Positions 46,647 through 56,387 of a stretch of DNA of 64,000 nucleotides are shown piece after piece. The DNA lies in contig NZ_NJIX01000001.1 in assembly GCF_002209485.1 (NCBI RefSeq), positions 1,426,001-1,490,000 on the forward strand, read 5' to 3'. Numbering within the stretch: the stretch's first letter is position 1; the number at the start of each line of letters is the position of its first letter. The DNA is from Achromobacter sp. HZ34 (lineage in GTDB: Bacteria; Pseudomonadota; Gammaproteobacteria; Burkholderiales; Burkholderiaceae_B). The notes under the pieces are model-generated. The model was given only the letters and a program-made list of their open reading frames with translations. It made no database searches and was not told the DNA's origin. The position numbers and the translations under genes were made by a program.

Positions 46647-47627
46647 TCATGACGTCATCGTCTTCACATAGCGGCGATGGATCAGCCAGTTCGACAGCAG
46701 CGCCATCAGCAAGGTGGCGCAGACCAGCACCAGGGCCAGCGCCGACCCGAAAGGCCAGTTCGAACCGCGCGTGATCTGGTCGTACAGCGCCGGCGCCATC
46801 ATGGTGATGCCGCTGCCGCCCAGCAGCACCGGCGTGGCATAGGCATTCATGCACAGGATGAACACCAGCACCGTGCCGGCCGCCACGCCCGGCGCCGCGA
46901 TGGGCAGCACCACGCGGCGCAGCGTCGTGAAGAAGTTGGCGCCCAGGTTCTGCGCCGCTTCCTCCACGGCGAAGTCGATGCCTTCCAGCACGCTCTGCAA
47001 GGTCAGGATGAAGTACGGCAGCACCACCGCCGTCGTGCCTATCACCACGGCCAGGGGTGTGTAGAGCAGCTTGATGGGCTCGGCCGCCAGGCCCACGCCC
47101 ACCAGCAGCGCGTTCACCGCGCCCGCATTGCCCAGGATGATCATCCAGCCGGCCGCGCGCACCACATTGCCGACCAGCAGCGGAAACACCAGCAGGATGA
47201 TCAGCAGGCTTTTGTAGCGGCTCTGCGTCTTGGCCAGGAAATAGGCCACCGGAAAGCCAAGCACCAACGCCAGCCCGGTGCACAGCGCGGCCACCCACAG
47301 GGTGGTGACGAACACATTGCGGTAGTAGGCGTCGCTGAAGAACTTCGCGTAGTTTTCAAGGGTGAAGCCCGCCTGCATGGTCTTCACCGGATCGAAGTGC
47401 TCGAAGCTGTAGCGGAACAGCATGAGGATGGGCACCAGCACGATGACCAGTACCACCAGCGAAGCGGGAAAGGCCATGCTGGCGCCGCGCACGCGCCCGT
47501 TGCCAGCCGCGACCCTGGGCGCCGCTGGGGCGGACGCCGCAGACGTAGCAGCCGAGGATGAGGAAGCCGAAGATGTGGAAGCAGGGATAGGAGACGCCTG
47601 GGGATCAGGCTGTGCCGATGTCTGCAT
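46647..47627 (-). CDS. PotB-like ABC transporter permease
   Basis: A 326-residue inner-membrane permease of the spermidine/putrescine or opine-type importer class. A 50-residue Ala/Ser-rich N-terminal segment precedes the first helix ([19 protein letters not shown]). Further helices include [24 protein letters not shown] and [16 protein letters not shown]. The EAA coupling loop is [22 protein letters not shown]. The ATG at 47627 lies 11 bp after the ATPase gene. It pairs with the permease at 48713. Confidence 0.87.
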   Translation of the reverse strand: MQTSAQPDPQASPIPASTSSASSSSAATSAASAPAAPRVAAGNGRVRGASMAFPASLVVLVIVLVPILMLFRYSFEHFDPVKTMQAGFTLENYAKFFSDAYYRNVFVTTLWVAALCTGLALVLGFPVAYFLAKTQSRYKSLLIILLVFPLLVGNVVRAAGWMIILGNAGAVNALLVGVGLAAEPIKLLYTPLAVVIGTTAVVLPYFILTLQSVLEGIDFAVEEAAQNLGANFFTTLRRVVLPIAAPGVAAGTVLVFILCMNAYATPVLLGGSGITMMAPALYDQITRGSNWPFGSALALVLVCATLLMALLSNWLIHRRYVKTMTS

Positions 47628-47638
47628 GGCGGGCCTCG

Positions 47639-48709
47639 TCACGCGCTGAACGCCACGCAATCGGCGGGATGGAAGCAGGCGTACACCGGCGCGCCCTGGG
47701 CCAGCGCGGGCGCGGCATGGGCGGACCCAGCGTGGGCTGCCCCCGCATTCGGTGCCCGGCATCCGAGCACATCGCCATTGTCCAACCGCACGCGCACGTC
47801 GATATGCGCGCCCAGATACGACACCGCATCCACCCTGCCCGCCAGGGCATTGGGCCCATCGGCCAGGGCGCGCAGTGCCACCCGTTCCGGTCGCACGCCC
47901 ACCCGCGTACTGCCCGAGGCGGCATCGCCTACCGCCAGGCGCAGGCCGCGCGCCGTGGCGAAGACACCGGCGCCATCCATGCGTCCATCGAAGAAATTCA
48001 TCTTGCCGAGGAAGTCGGCCACGAACAGATTGGCCGGCTTTTCGTATAACGCTTCCGGCGTGCCCACCTGCTGCACGCGGCCGTCATGCATGATGGCCAT
48101 GCGATCGGCGATGGACAGCGCCTCTTCCTGGTCGTGGGTAACGAAGATGGTCGTCAGCCCCAAGCGCTGCTGCAAGGCGCGGATCTCGTCGCGCACTTCC
48201 AGGCGCAGCTTGGCGTCCAGGTTGGACAAGGGCTCGTCGAGCAGGAAGACCTTGGGCTGGATCACCAGCGCGCGCGCAATGGCTACCCGCTGCTGCTGTC
48301 CGCCGGACAACTGGCGTGGATAGCGGTCACGCAGTTCACCCATGCGCACCATGTCCAGCGCATCGGCGATGCGGCGCTGGCGTTCGGCCGCCGCCACCTT
48401 GCGCATCTCCAGGCCAAAGGCGACGTTCTCGGCCACCGTCATGTGCGGGAACAGGGCATAGCGCTGGAACACCATGCCGGTGTCGCGCCGGTGCGCCGGC
48501 AAGGCGGTGACGTCGTTGGCGCCGATGCGTATGCTGCCCGCCGTCGGCGCGATGAAGCCGGCGATCATGCGCAGCGTCGTGGTCTTGCCGCAGCCGCTGG
48601 GGCCCAGGAAAGCGACCAGTTCGCCGTCGGCGATATCCAATGAGAAATCGGCCACGGCCAGCGCGCCGCCGTACTGTTTACGGAGTCCTTCGAGTGCCAC
48701 ATTGGCCAT
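47639..48709 (-). CDS. PotA-like ABC transporter ATPase
   Basis: A 356-residue ATPase with the intact set [16 protein letters not shown] (Walker A), [20 protein letters not shown] (Q-loop), [15 protein letters not shown] (signature), [16 protein letters not shown] (Walker B) and [10 protein letters not shown] (H-loop). A C-terminal TOBE-like domain ([12 protein letters not shown]...[20 protein letters not shown]) binds regulators or substrates in this subfamily. It begins 3 bp after the upstream permease stop. It powers the importer of the amidohydrolase/PutA locus. Confidence 0.92.
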   Translation of the reverse strand: MANVALEGLRKQYGGALAVADFSLDIADGELVAFLGPSGCGKTTTLRMIAGFIAPTAGSIRIGANDVTALPAHRRDTGMVFQRYALFPHMTVAENVAFGLEMRKVAAAERQRRIADALDMVRMGELRDRYPRQLSGGQQQRVAIARALVIQPKVFLLDEPLSNLDAKLRLEVRDEIRALQQRLGLTTIFVTHDQEEALSIADRMAIMHDGRVQQVGTPEALYEKPANLFVADFLGKMNFFDGRMDGAGVFATARGLRLAVGDAASGSTRVGVRPERVALRALADGPNALAGRVDAVSYLGAHIDVRVRLDNGDVLGCRAPNAGAAHAGSAHAAPALAQGAPVYACFHPADCVAFSA

Positions 48710-48712
48710 GTT

Positions 48713-49600
48713 TCACACCACCTGACTGAGTTTGACGTAGCGGTCGGTGACCAGCATGACGATACCGAGCAAGAGGATCTGCACCGACGCCACCGCCGCG
48801 ATGGTGGGGTCCAGGTTGAACTCCAGGTACTGCATGATGGCGATGGGCAGCGTCGTGCGGCCCGGTCCCACCAGCGACAGGGACAGCTCCAGATTCTCGA
48901 ATGACACGATGAAGGAAAACAGCGCGGCCGCGACGATGGCCGGCCGCAGCATGGGCAGCGTGACGCGGAAGAACGCCACGCGACCGCTGGCGCCCAGATT
49001 GCGCGCCGCCTCCTCGATGGAAGGGTCCAGGCCGCTCATGCTGGCCGAGACCAGGCGTACGGTCCACGGAATGGTCAGGCAGACGTGCGCCAGCACCAGG
49101 CCGCCGTAGGTACCGACGATGTCCATGTCCAGCGTGTTTTCCGCGCGCAGGTAAAACAGGTAGATGGCGACACCGGCGACGATGCCCGGCACCAGCAAGG
49201 GTGACAACAGCAGCGTGTTGACCGCCTGCGATCCGCGAAAGCGATGGCGGATGATGCCCAGGGCGGCCAGCACGCCCAGGGCCACGCCGCACAGCGCCGC
49301 GATCAGCGCCACTTGCAGGCTGAACAGAAAGCCATTGGCGAACGCCGAGTTGTCCCAGGCCTTGACGTACCAGGACAGCGTGTAGCCCGAGGGCGGGAAA
49401 TAGAGGATGGCGTCCTTGAAGAAACTGAGCCAGACCACGAACAGCAGCGGGCTCAGCATGAACAGGTAGATCAGCGCGACGAAGCCGCGGTGGACCCAGC
49501 GCAACCAGGGCCACGGTACGTGGATGCGGCGGTGAGTGCCGCGGGGGTGGAGAGCGTGGCCGGGGGCCGCGCCACCGGCCTGCGTAACGGGAGTTGGCAC
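48713..49600 (-). CDS. PotC-like ABC transporter permease
   Basis: A 295-residue permease, first gene of the nine-gene minus-strand run. Helices include GFVALIYLFMLSPLLFVVWLSF, LIAALCGVALGVLAALGII, TLLLSPLLVPGIVAGVAIYLF and IVAAALFSFIVSFENLELSL; the EAA loop is IEEAARNLGASGRVAFFRVTLP. The GTG at 49600 has AAGGGGA about 10 bp upstream. The 123 bp before it contain a GGACGG/CCGTCC hairpin (49625-49642) but no convincing -35/-10 pair. Confidence 0.87.
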   Translation of the reverse strand: MPTPVTQAGGAAPGHALHPRGTHRRIHVPWPWLRWVHRGFVALIYLFMLSPLLFVVWLSFFKDAILYFPPSGYTLSWYVKAWDNSAFANGFLFSLQVALIAALCGVALGVLAALGIIRHRFRGSQAVNTLLLSPLLVPGIVAGVAIYLFYLRAENTLDMDIVGTYGGLVLAHVCLTIPWTVRLVSASMSGLDPSIEEAARNLGASGRVAFFRVTLPMLRPAIVAAALFSFIVSFENLELSLSLVGPGRTTLPIAIMQYLEFNLDPTIAAVASVQILLLGIVMLVTDRYVKLSQVV

Positions 49601-49723
49601 GACGTGATTTCCCCTTGGAACGCTGGACGGCAGCTACCGTCCGGTCTTCAGTGAAACCACATCCTACGCGCCGGGTTACCTGAAAGAAATCAAGGCTAAC
49701 CCTGACCTTCGAACAGGTTGAAC

Positions 49724-50437
49724 CTATTCGTTTATCTGGTTGCACCCCATCAACTGGACCTGTGCCGAACCGGGCCGCGGATGGCCGGTGCCGTCCTGGA
49801 TGGCGCTGGCAATGGTCAGCGCCAGATCGCGTGTGGCGTCGCGTAGCCCGCGCACGGCGCTCTCGGCGTCCGTACCCTGCACCGGCACGCGGCTGATGCT
49901 GCGGCACTGCCAGGCCTGGCCCCGCAGATTGGCGGGCCGCACGCGCCACGTGGCATCGACGATGGCCTCGCGGCCAGTGACGCTGTCCAGGCGCTGCACG
50001 TCGACCGTGACACGCCATACCGGCGCGCCAGCCGGGGCACGTATGGCCGCCACATCGGGCGCGCCCAGCGTGCGGGTCAGGGTGTCGGCCAGCGCCCCGC
50101 GCACCTCATCGGCCAGGGGTGCCGACCAGCGTTCGGAATACAAGGGTGTCAGCCCGCCCCCCTGTTCGCGCATCATCAGCTGCGGCTGATCGGCGGGCGG
50201 CGGCACCGTCACCGGCAGCACTTCCAGCATGAAGGCCGGTGTAGCCTGGGTCGGCGTTTGAGCCTGGCCCTGGCTGGCGTTATCCGGCAGTTCAGCGCCG
50301 GTGAGGGTGTAGTAATGCACGGGCGGCGACGTGGAGCATCCCGCCAGCAAAGCCATGCCCAGGACACTGGAAAGGGCCGCGCGTTTGATGGCGGAGGAGG
50401 TGGCGGCAGCGCCGGCAGCCGACGGACGAAATTTCAT
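49724..50437 (-). CDS. pqiC: PqiC outer-membrane lipoprotein
   Basis: A 237-residue lipoprotein of the ABC-transport auxiliary (PqiC/YmbA) family. The signal ends in a lipobox LLAGC (SVLGMALLAGCSTSP), followed by VHYYTL, which is typical of this family. It is thought to sit in the outer membrane and receive the needle formed by PqiB. An 18-residue Gln/Thr-rich insert (ASQGQAQTPTQAT) is unusual. The gene starts 3 bp after pqiB and closes the pqiABC operon. Confidence 0.88.
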   Translation of the reverse strand: MKFRPSAAGAAATSSAIKRAALSSVLGMALLAGCSTSPPVHYYTLTGAELPDNASQGQAQTPTQATPAFMLEVLPVTVPPPADQPQLMMREQGGGLTPLYSERWSAPLADEVRGALADTLTRTLGAPDVAAIRAPAGAPVWRVTVDVQRLDSVTGREAIVDATWRVRPANLRGQAWQCRSISRVPVQGTDAESAVRGLRDATRDLALTIASAIQDGTGHPRPGSAQVQLMGCNQINE

Positions 50438-50440
50438 CTT

Positions 50441-52543
50441 CTATTTCCTGTTTGGACTGCGTCCGGGTATCGGATCGTCGCCGCGTCCGCGCAGCAAGGC
50501 CTCCGGATTGACCTGCAGGAACTCGGACAGCACGCGCAGCGAACGCGCGGCGCGGGTGAGCTCCTGGATGGCCCGATCCGAATTCGCCAGCACGCCGTTA
50601 TCCGAAGACAGCATGGTGCTGATGTCGTTGAGCGACTTGCTGGCCTGCTTGATCATGGCCTGGGCTTCCGGCGCCACCTGCTTGTCGAGCTTGTTCATCA
50701 AGCGCGAGGCGGCGGTCAGCGTCGTACTCAGGTCGTTGCCGATCTTGTCGAAGGGGATCTTCTCGATCTTGTTGACGATGTTGGTGATCTGCTGCTGCAA
50801 CTGGTCCAGATTACCTTGCGTGGTGGGAATGTCGGCCCGGCCTACGCCATCCCACTTGAAGTCCACCGGCGGCAGATTGGGGAAGACGTCCAGCGCCACG
50901 TAAAGCTGGCCGGTCAGCAGGTTGGCCGTGCGCAGTTGCGCCCGCAAGCCATGCTCGATCATGGACCCGAGCAGGCGGCCGCCCGGATGCACCACGACAG
51001 CCCCTTCCTCGGTAATCGCGAAATCACGCACGCGCTCGAACACGGGGCCCAGGCGTTGCGGATAAAGATTGGCGTCGATCACGGCGAAGAAACGCTTCTT
51101 CTTGGTATCGAAGTCCATGTTGATGGCGTCGACCTGGCCCAGCACGATGCCGTTGAAGTCGATGTTCGCGCCCACGGTCAAACCGCGGATGGACTGGTCG
51201 AAACGCATGCGAACGAGGAAGGGGTCGCCATCGGGCGTGGCCTTGGCGGCGCTTTCGCTGCCGTAAAGCGTGAAGATCGAATCGGCCTTGGCGACCCGGC
51301 TGCTGCCTTGTACCGCCGGGGACGGTGCCGAAGGCGTGGCACTGGAACCCGGCGCCTGGATGGCCTGGGCTGATTTCGGCGCGCCCGCACCGGCCTGGCC
51401 GGGGGCGGCGTTGCCGGCCTGCTTGCCGGCATTGTCTTCAGGCTGGATCTGCGTGCCTTGCGGGCGTTGGCCGGCCTGGTTGTTCTGGCTGCGTTGCGTG
51501 CCCTGGTTGCCGGCATTGCCCTGGCCACCCTGCCCACCCGCCCCGTCCTTGCTGGCCGCGGCATTCCTGGTCTGCGCGGCGGCGGCGGCCGTCCGCAGCG
51601 CCGCGCTGGCGCTCTGCTCCGGCGACATGGGTTGGCCGTCCGCCGGGCCACCCTTGCCGGCCAAGGCCGACGGCGGCAGGCCCTGGGGTGCGGTGCTTGC
51701 GCCTGGCGCCGCGCCGCTGGTGCTGTCATCCATGTCCTCGAAGGCGATGCCCCCCACGGCCACCGACAGCAGCGATTGCGTGCGCACCTTCAAGCCATCG
51801 GCATTGACGGTGAAGTCGACGCCGCTGGCATTCCAGAAGTGCGTGCTGGTGGTGACGAACTTGTCGTTGGGCGCGTCGATGAACACCTGGATGTTGACGC
51901 TCTTGCCCGAACTGTCCAGCTGGTAGCCGATCACCTGGCCCACGCTGATGCGGCGGTAATAGACCGGCGACCCCACGTCCAGCGAACCCAGGTTGTCGGC
52001 CTTGAGCGAGAAACGCTTGCCCGGCCGGTCGTGGGTCACCTCGGGCGGTGTCTCCAGCCCGACGAATTCGGTTTTATCGGCGGTAGTGACACGCTTGCCG
52101 TCGGCGGAAGTCTGCGCCGGCGCATCGACACCGATATAAGCGCCCGACACCAGCGTGCTCAGGCCCGATACGCCGCTCAGGCCCAGGCGCGGCCGCACCA
52201 CCCAGAAACTGCTGCCTTCGCGGGCCAGGCTGGCGGCGTCCTTGTCGATATCCGCCGTGACGATCACCCTGGAACGGTCTTCGCTAAGCTTGATGGTCTT
52301 CACCAAACCCACGTTGACGTCCTTGTAGCGCAACTGCGTCTTGCCGACTTCCAGCCCTTCCGCGGTCTTGAACGAGATGGTGATGCTGGGTCCGGCTTCC
52401 AGCCAGGTGCGCAACACCAGCGAGCCTCCCGCCAACGCGGCCACCACTGGCACCAGCCAGATCCAGGAGACACGCCGCTTCTTGCGCGTGACCTCCGGAA
52501 CCCTGATACGACTAGTCTCGTCGGGAGAATTTTGATCGGCCAT
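50441..52543 (-). CDS. pqiB: PqiB, MCE-domain intermembrane lipid-transport protein
   Basis: A 700-residue protein with one N-terminal membrane helix (SWIWLVPVVAALAGGSLVL) and three MCE domains (about 45-140, 160-270, and from IRGLTVGANIDFNGIVLG near 455), ending in a coiled coil (LDQLQQQITNIVNKIEK...LMNKLDKQVAPEAQAM) that builds the periplasmic needle. Between MCE2 and MCE3 is an insert of about 160 residues rich in Gly, Gln, Asn and Ala (QGGQGNAGNQGTQRSQNN), which E. coli PqiB lacks. The ATG at 52543 was chosen; earlier starts would add a non-native stretch. It acts with PqiA and PqiC in lipid movement across the envelope. Confidence 0.92.
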   Translation of the reverse strand: MADQNSPDETSRIRVPEVTRKKRRVSWIWLVPVVAALAGGSLVLRTWLEAGPSITISFKTAEGLEVGKTQLRYKDVNVGLVKTIKLSEDRSRVIVTADIDKDAASLAREGSSFWVVRPRLGLSGVSGLSTLVSGAYIGVDAPAQTSADGKRVTTADKTEFVGLETPPEVTHDRPGKRFSLKADNLGSLDVGSPVYYRRISVGQVIGYQLDSSGKSVNIQVFIDAPNDKFVTTSTHFWNASGVDFTVNADGLKVRTQSLLSVAVGGIAFEDMDDSTSGAAPGASTAPQGLPPSALAGKGGPADGQPMSPEQSASAALRTAAAAAQTRNAAASKDGAGGQGGQGNAGNQGTQRSQNNQAGQRPQGTQIQPEDNAGKQAGNAAPGQAGAGAPKSAQAIQAPGSSATPSAPSPAVQGSSRVAKADSIFTLYGSESAAKATPDGDPFLVRMRFDQSIRGLTVGANIDFNGIVLGQVDAINMDFDTKKKRFFAVIDANLYPQRLGPVFERVRDFAITEEGAVVVHPGGRLLGSMIEHGLRAQLRTANLLTGQLYVALDVFPNLPPVDFKWDGVGRADIPTTQGNLDQLQQQITNIVNKIEKIPFDKIGNDLSTTLTAASRLMNKLDKQVAPEAQAMIKQASKSLNDISTMLSSDNGVLANSDRAIQELTRAARSLRVLSEFLQVNPEALLRGRGDDPIPGRSPNRK

Positions 52544-52673
52544 GCTCGCTACTATCCTTCTGATTTTTTTGAGGCGCCAGGCACTCGTGCCCGGGCACTG
52601 CGGTCCTGAATCGTCCAGTATCCGCAACCCGCGACACCCGTACGCTCACGTGGCCATGCCTGTCTTCTACTGC

Positions 52674-53993
52674 TCAACGGACCCCGCGCCCGTCCCCACC
52701 CACGGACGCAGGCTCGGCGCCGATGGGCGGCGCGCCGTCGGCAATTTCCGTGCCCGCGCCTTCCATATCCCAGCCGCGGCGCGGATCGAAACTCATCGCC
52801 GCCAGCATCGTCATGATCACCACCGTGCCGAATGCCGCCGCGCCTGGCGCCGCGCTGATTTCCATCAGGCCCTGGAAATTGGCCAGCGCCGCCAGCAGGA
52901 TCACCACGAAGACGTCCAGCATCGACCACTGTCCGATGAATTCCACCATGGTGTAAAGCCGTGTCCGCTGGCGCAGGTTCGAAGTGTTGCCGAACTGGAT
53001 GAAAAGCGCCAGCGCGGCCAGTGACAAGAGTTTGGTCAGGGGCACCAGCACACTGGCGATGAACACGATGGTAGCCAGGTCCCACGACCCCATCTGCCAT
53101 AGCTCGATCACGCCGCCCAGGATGGTGTGCGCGCTATCCCCCAACAGGGAATCGATCGACATCACCGGCAACACGTTCGCGGGAATATAGAAGACGGCCG
53201 CGGAGATGAGCAAAGCCCAGGTGCGCGACAGGTGATCGGGCTTGCGCAGGTGCAGGGTCGCATCGCAGCGATGGCAGTGATGCCGCGCTTCGGGGTCCGC
53301 CAGCGCCACCGCCTGCACCTGGCCGCACACATGGCAGCCGGTCAGGACCTCGCCCGGCCGTTCCTGCGGCACCTGCGCCTCGACCACGCCGGTATCTTCC
53401 GCATAGCGCCACAAGGCGTGCGGCGACAGGCGGCTGAGTATGGTCAGCAGAATGGTCAGCAGGGCGAAACCGGCCAGGCCGAAGCCCGGCTGCACGGACG
53501 CCATGCCGGACAGCTTGACCACCGCCACCAGCACGCCCAGCATGAACACCGGCACCATGCACCAGGGCCGCAGCAGCCCCAGCAGGCGCATGCAGAAACG
53601 AAACGCGGGCGGCAGGCGCCCGCGCGACAAGGGAAAGAGCACCCACAGCAGCAACGCCAGTTGGGCCATGGGCAGGGCAAAACCCGCCGCCCCGGTCATC
53701 AGGGCGACCACCCAGTGGTGTTGTTGCCAAGTCACGGTCAGGGCATCCACCAGCGACGCCTGCTGTTCCATGCCCTGCACTTGCATCTTCGCCACCGGAT
53801 AAGCGTTGGCGATCATGAAGACGATGGCGGCGGTCAATGCCAGCGCCAGCCAACCACCAAGCGTAAGGCCGCTGTAGCGCCACAAGGTGGTGCCACAGCG
53901 GCCGCAGTTGGCGACTTCGCCCGGTTCGAGTTCATGCCTGCGATAGATGCTGGCGCAGTGCTCGCAGGCAATCAGGGGCCGGGGACGGGTCAT
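52674..53993 (-). CDS. pqiA: PqiA, inner-membrane partner of PqiB
   Basis: A 439-residue integral membrane protein made of two homologous halves, each beginning with a zinc-ribbon: CEHCASIYRR...CGRCGTTL near residue 10, and CHVCGQVQA...CHRCDATLH near 220. Each half then has about four helices (first half WLALALTAAIVFMIANAYP; second ALLISAAVFYIPANVLPVMS). The paraquat-inducible-protein A fold is complete. It is first in pqiA-pqiB-pqiC, with 130 bp to pqiB. Confidence 0.93.
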   Translation of the reverse strand: MTRPRPLIACEHCASIYRRHELEPGEVANCGRCGTTLWRYSGLTLGGWLALALTAAIVFMIANAYPVAKMQVQGMEQQASLVDALTVTWQQHHWVVALMTGAAGFALPMAQLALLLWVLFPLSRGRLPPAFRFCMRLLGLLRPWCMVPVFMLGVLVAVVKLSGMASVQPGFGLAGFALLTILLTILSRLSPHALWRYAEDTGVVEAQVPQERPGEVLTGCHVCGQVQAVALADPEARHHCHRCDATLHLRKPDHLSRTWALLISAAVFYIPANVLPVMSIDSLLGDSAHTILGGVIELWQMGSWDLATIVFIASVLVPLTKLLSLAALALFIQFGNTSNLRQRTRLYTMVEFIGQWSMLDVFVVILLAALANFQGLMEISAAPGAAAFGTVVIMTMLAAMSFDPRRGWDMEGAGTEIADGAPPIGAEPASVGGDGRGVR

Positions 53994-54031
53994 TGCTGCA
54001 CAGGATCCTTAGGCCGCTACGTCAGCCGACA

Positions 54032-56335
54032 TCAATCGGCCAACGCCACTTCCTGCGCATCCGGTGCGTCCGACGACGGCTTTTCGCCGAAGGACAGCAC
54101 GACCTTGCCATCACCGTCCAGGTCCACCGTCACCGCCCCGCCGTCGACCAGCTTGCCGAACAGCAGCTCGTCGGCTAACGCACGGCGGATGGTGTCCTGG
54201 ATCAGGCGCTGCATCGGCCGCGCACCCATCAGGGGATCGAAACCCTCCTTGGCCAGGTGGTCGCGCAAGGCATCGGTGAAGACGGCCTCGACCCGGCGCT
54301 CGTGCAACTGGTCTTCCAGCTGCATGAGGAACTTGTCGACCACCCGCATGATGATCTCGCGCGACAGCCCCGCGAACGGAATGATGGCATCCAGGCGATT
54401 GCGGAATTCAGGCGTGAACATCCGCTTGATTTCCGCCATCTCGTCACCGGCCACGCGCGCATTGGCGAAACCGATGGACGGCTTGTTGAGCGTTTCGGCG
54501 CCCGCGTTGGTCGTCATGATCACGATGACGTTACGGAAATCCGCCTTGCGCCCGTTGTTGTCCGTCAACGTGCCATGGTCCATGACCTGCAGCAGGATGT
54601 TGAACACATCCGGATGCGCCTTCTCGATTTCATCGAGCAGCAGCACGCAGTGCGGCTGCTTGTTGATGGCCTCGGTCAGCAGACCGCCCTGGTCGAAGCC
54701 CACGTATCCCGGCGGCGCGCCGATCAGGCGCGACACGGCATGGCGCTCCATGTACTCCGACATGTCGAAGCGCAGCAGCTCCACACCCAACGTGAACGCC
54801 AGTTGGCGCGCCACTTCGGTCTTGCCCACCCCGGTCGGGCCGGAGAACAGGAAAGCACCGATGGGTTTTTCCGGCTTGCCCAGGCCCGAGCGCGCCATCT
54901 TGATGGCGGCCGACAGGGCCTCGATGGCATTGTCCTGGCCGAACACCACGGTCTTCAGGTCGCGGTCCAGCGTCGCCAGCTTGCTGCGATCGTCATTGGA
55001 GACCGATTGCGGCGGAATGCGCGCGATCTTGGACACGATGTTCTCGATGTCCACCTTGCCGATGACCTTCTTCTGGCGTGAACGCGGCAGCAAACGCTGC
55101 GCGGCCCCCGCCTCGTCGATCACGTCGATGGCCTTGTCGGGCAGGTGACGATCATTGATATGGCGCGCCGACAACTCCGCCGCGGCCAGCAGGGCGGCGG
55201 ACGAGTAGCGTACGTTGTGGTGTTCTTCGAAGCGGGTCTTCAGGCCGCGCAGGATCTGCACGGTCTGCTCCACGCTGGGCTCGCTGACGTCGATCTTCTG
55301 GAAACGACGCGACAGCGCGTGATCCTTCTCGAACACGCCACGATATTCGGTGTACGTGGTGGCGCCGATGCACTTGAGCTGGCCCGAGGAAAGCGCCGGC
55401 TTGAGCAGGTTGGACGCGTCCAGCGTACCGCCCGACGCCGAACCGGCGCCGATCAGGGTATGGATTTCGTCGATGAACAGGATGGCATCGGGATTGGCGC
55501 GCAACTGCTTGAGCACGCCCTTGAGCCGCTGTTCGAAATCGCCGCGGTACTTGGTACCGGCCAGCAAGGCACCCATGTCCAGGGCAAACACCTGGGCCGC
55601 CTGCAGGATCTCCGGCACTTCGCCACGCGTGATGCGCCAGGCCAGGCCTTCGGCGATGGCGGTCTTGCCGACACCGGCCTCGCCTACCAGCAAGGGATTA
55701 TTCTTGCGGCGGCGGCACAGGACTTGGATCACCCGCTCGACTTCGGTCTCGCGGCCGATCAAGGGATCGATGCGACCGGCCAGCGCGGCGGCGTTCAGGT
55801 CAGTGGCGTATTGATCCAGCGGAGACTGGCGCGATTCGCCTTGTTCCTCGGGATTGGGCTGCTGTTCCTTCTGCGTCGCGGCCGATTCGACCTGCGGCTG
55901 CTTGGTAATACCATGCGACAGGAAATTGACCACATCGAGACGCGTCACGCCCTGCTGTTGCAGATAATAGACAGCGTGCGAATCCTTTTCGCCAAATATA
56001 GCCACCAGCACATTGGCGCCAGTCACCGGTTTCTTGCCGGTGCCCCCTGCCGAAACGTGCATGATCGCGCGCTGGATCACCCGTTGGAAACCCAGCGTCG
56101 GCTGCGTATCCACTTCGGCGCCGCTCGGAATCACGGGCGTGTTTTCAGAAACGAACTGGCGCAAATTGCGACGCAGGTCGTCCAGATTCGCTGCGCACGC
56201 GCGCAACACTTCGACAGCCGAAGCGTTATCCAGTAAGGACAGCAACAGATGTTCGACAGTAATAAATTCATGCCGAGCCGAACGGGCCTCGACGAAAGCC
56301 ATATGCAGGCTGACTTCAAGCTCTTGGGAAATCAC
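54032..56335 (-). CDS. clpA: ClpA, ATPase subunit of the ClpAP protease
   Basis: A 767-residue Hsp100 unfoldase. The N domain (1-145, ISQELEVSLHMAFVEARSARHEFITVEHLLLSLL) normally binds ClpS. The first AAA+ module has GEAGVGKTAIAEGLA and ILFIDEIHTLIGAG, the second GPTGVGKTEVARQL and VLLLDEIEKAHPDV. There is no ClpB-type middle domain. The IGL-type ClpP-binding loop is not obvious in its classical form from inspection. The start is a GTG at 56335 with GGAGG five bases upstream, not the longer frame to 56416. clpS, usually directly upstream, is absent here: pbpC ends 52 bp before. Confidence 0.93.
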   Translation of the reverse strand: MISQELEVSLHMAFVEARSARHEFITVEHLLLSLLDNASAVEVLRACAANLDDLRRNLRQFVSENTPVIPSGAEVDTQPTLGFQRVIQRAIMHVSAGGTGKKPVTGANVLVAIFGEKDSHAVYYLQQQGVTRLDVVNFLSHGITKQPQVESAATQKEQQPNPEEQGESRQSPLDQYATDLNAAALAGRIDPLIGRETEVERVIQVLCRRRKNNPLLVGEAGVGKTAIAEGLAWRITRGEVPEILQAAQVFALDMGALLAGTKYRGDFEQRLKGVLKQLRANPDAILFIDEIHTLIGAGSASGGTLDASNLLKPALSSGQLKCIGATTYTEYRGVFEKDHALSRRFQKIDVSEPSVEQTVQILRGLKTRFEEHHNVRYSSAALLAAAELSARHINDRHLPDKAIDVIDEAGAAQRLLPRSRQKKVIGKVDIENIVSKIARIPPQSVSNDDRSKLATLDRDLKTVVFGQDNAIEALSAAIKMARSGLGKPEKPIGAFLFSGPTGVGKTEVARQLAFTLGVELLRFDMSEYMERHAVSRLIGAPPGYVGFDQGGLLTEAINKQPHCVLLLDEIEKAHPDVFNILLQVMDHGTLTDNNGRKADFRNVIVIMTTNAGAETLNKPSIGFANARVAGDEMAEIKRMFTPEFRNRLDAIIPFAGLSREIIMRVVDKFLMQLEDQLHERRVEAVFTDALRDHLAKEGFDPLMGARPMQRLIQDTIRRALADELLFGKLVDGGAVTVDLDGDGKVVLSFGEKPSSDAPDAQEVALAD

Positions 56336-56387
56336 GCTTCCTCCATAACGCATCGAAGCGGGCAAATACACAAGACATATTCTATGC

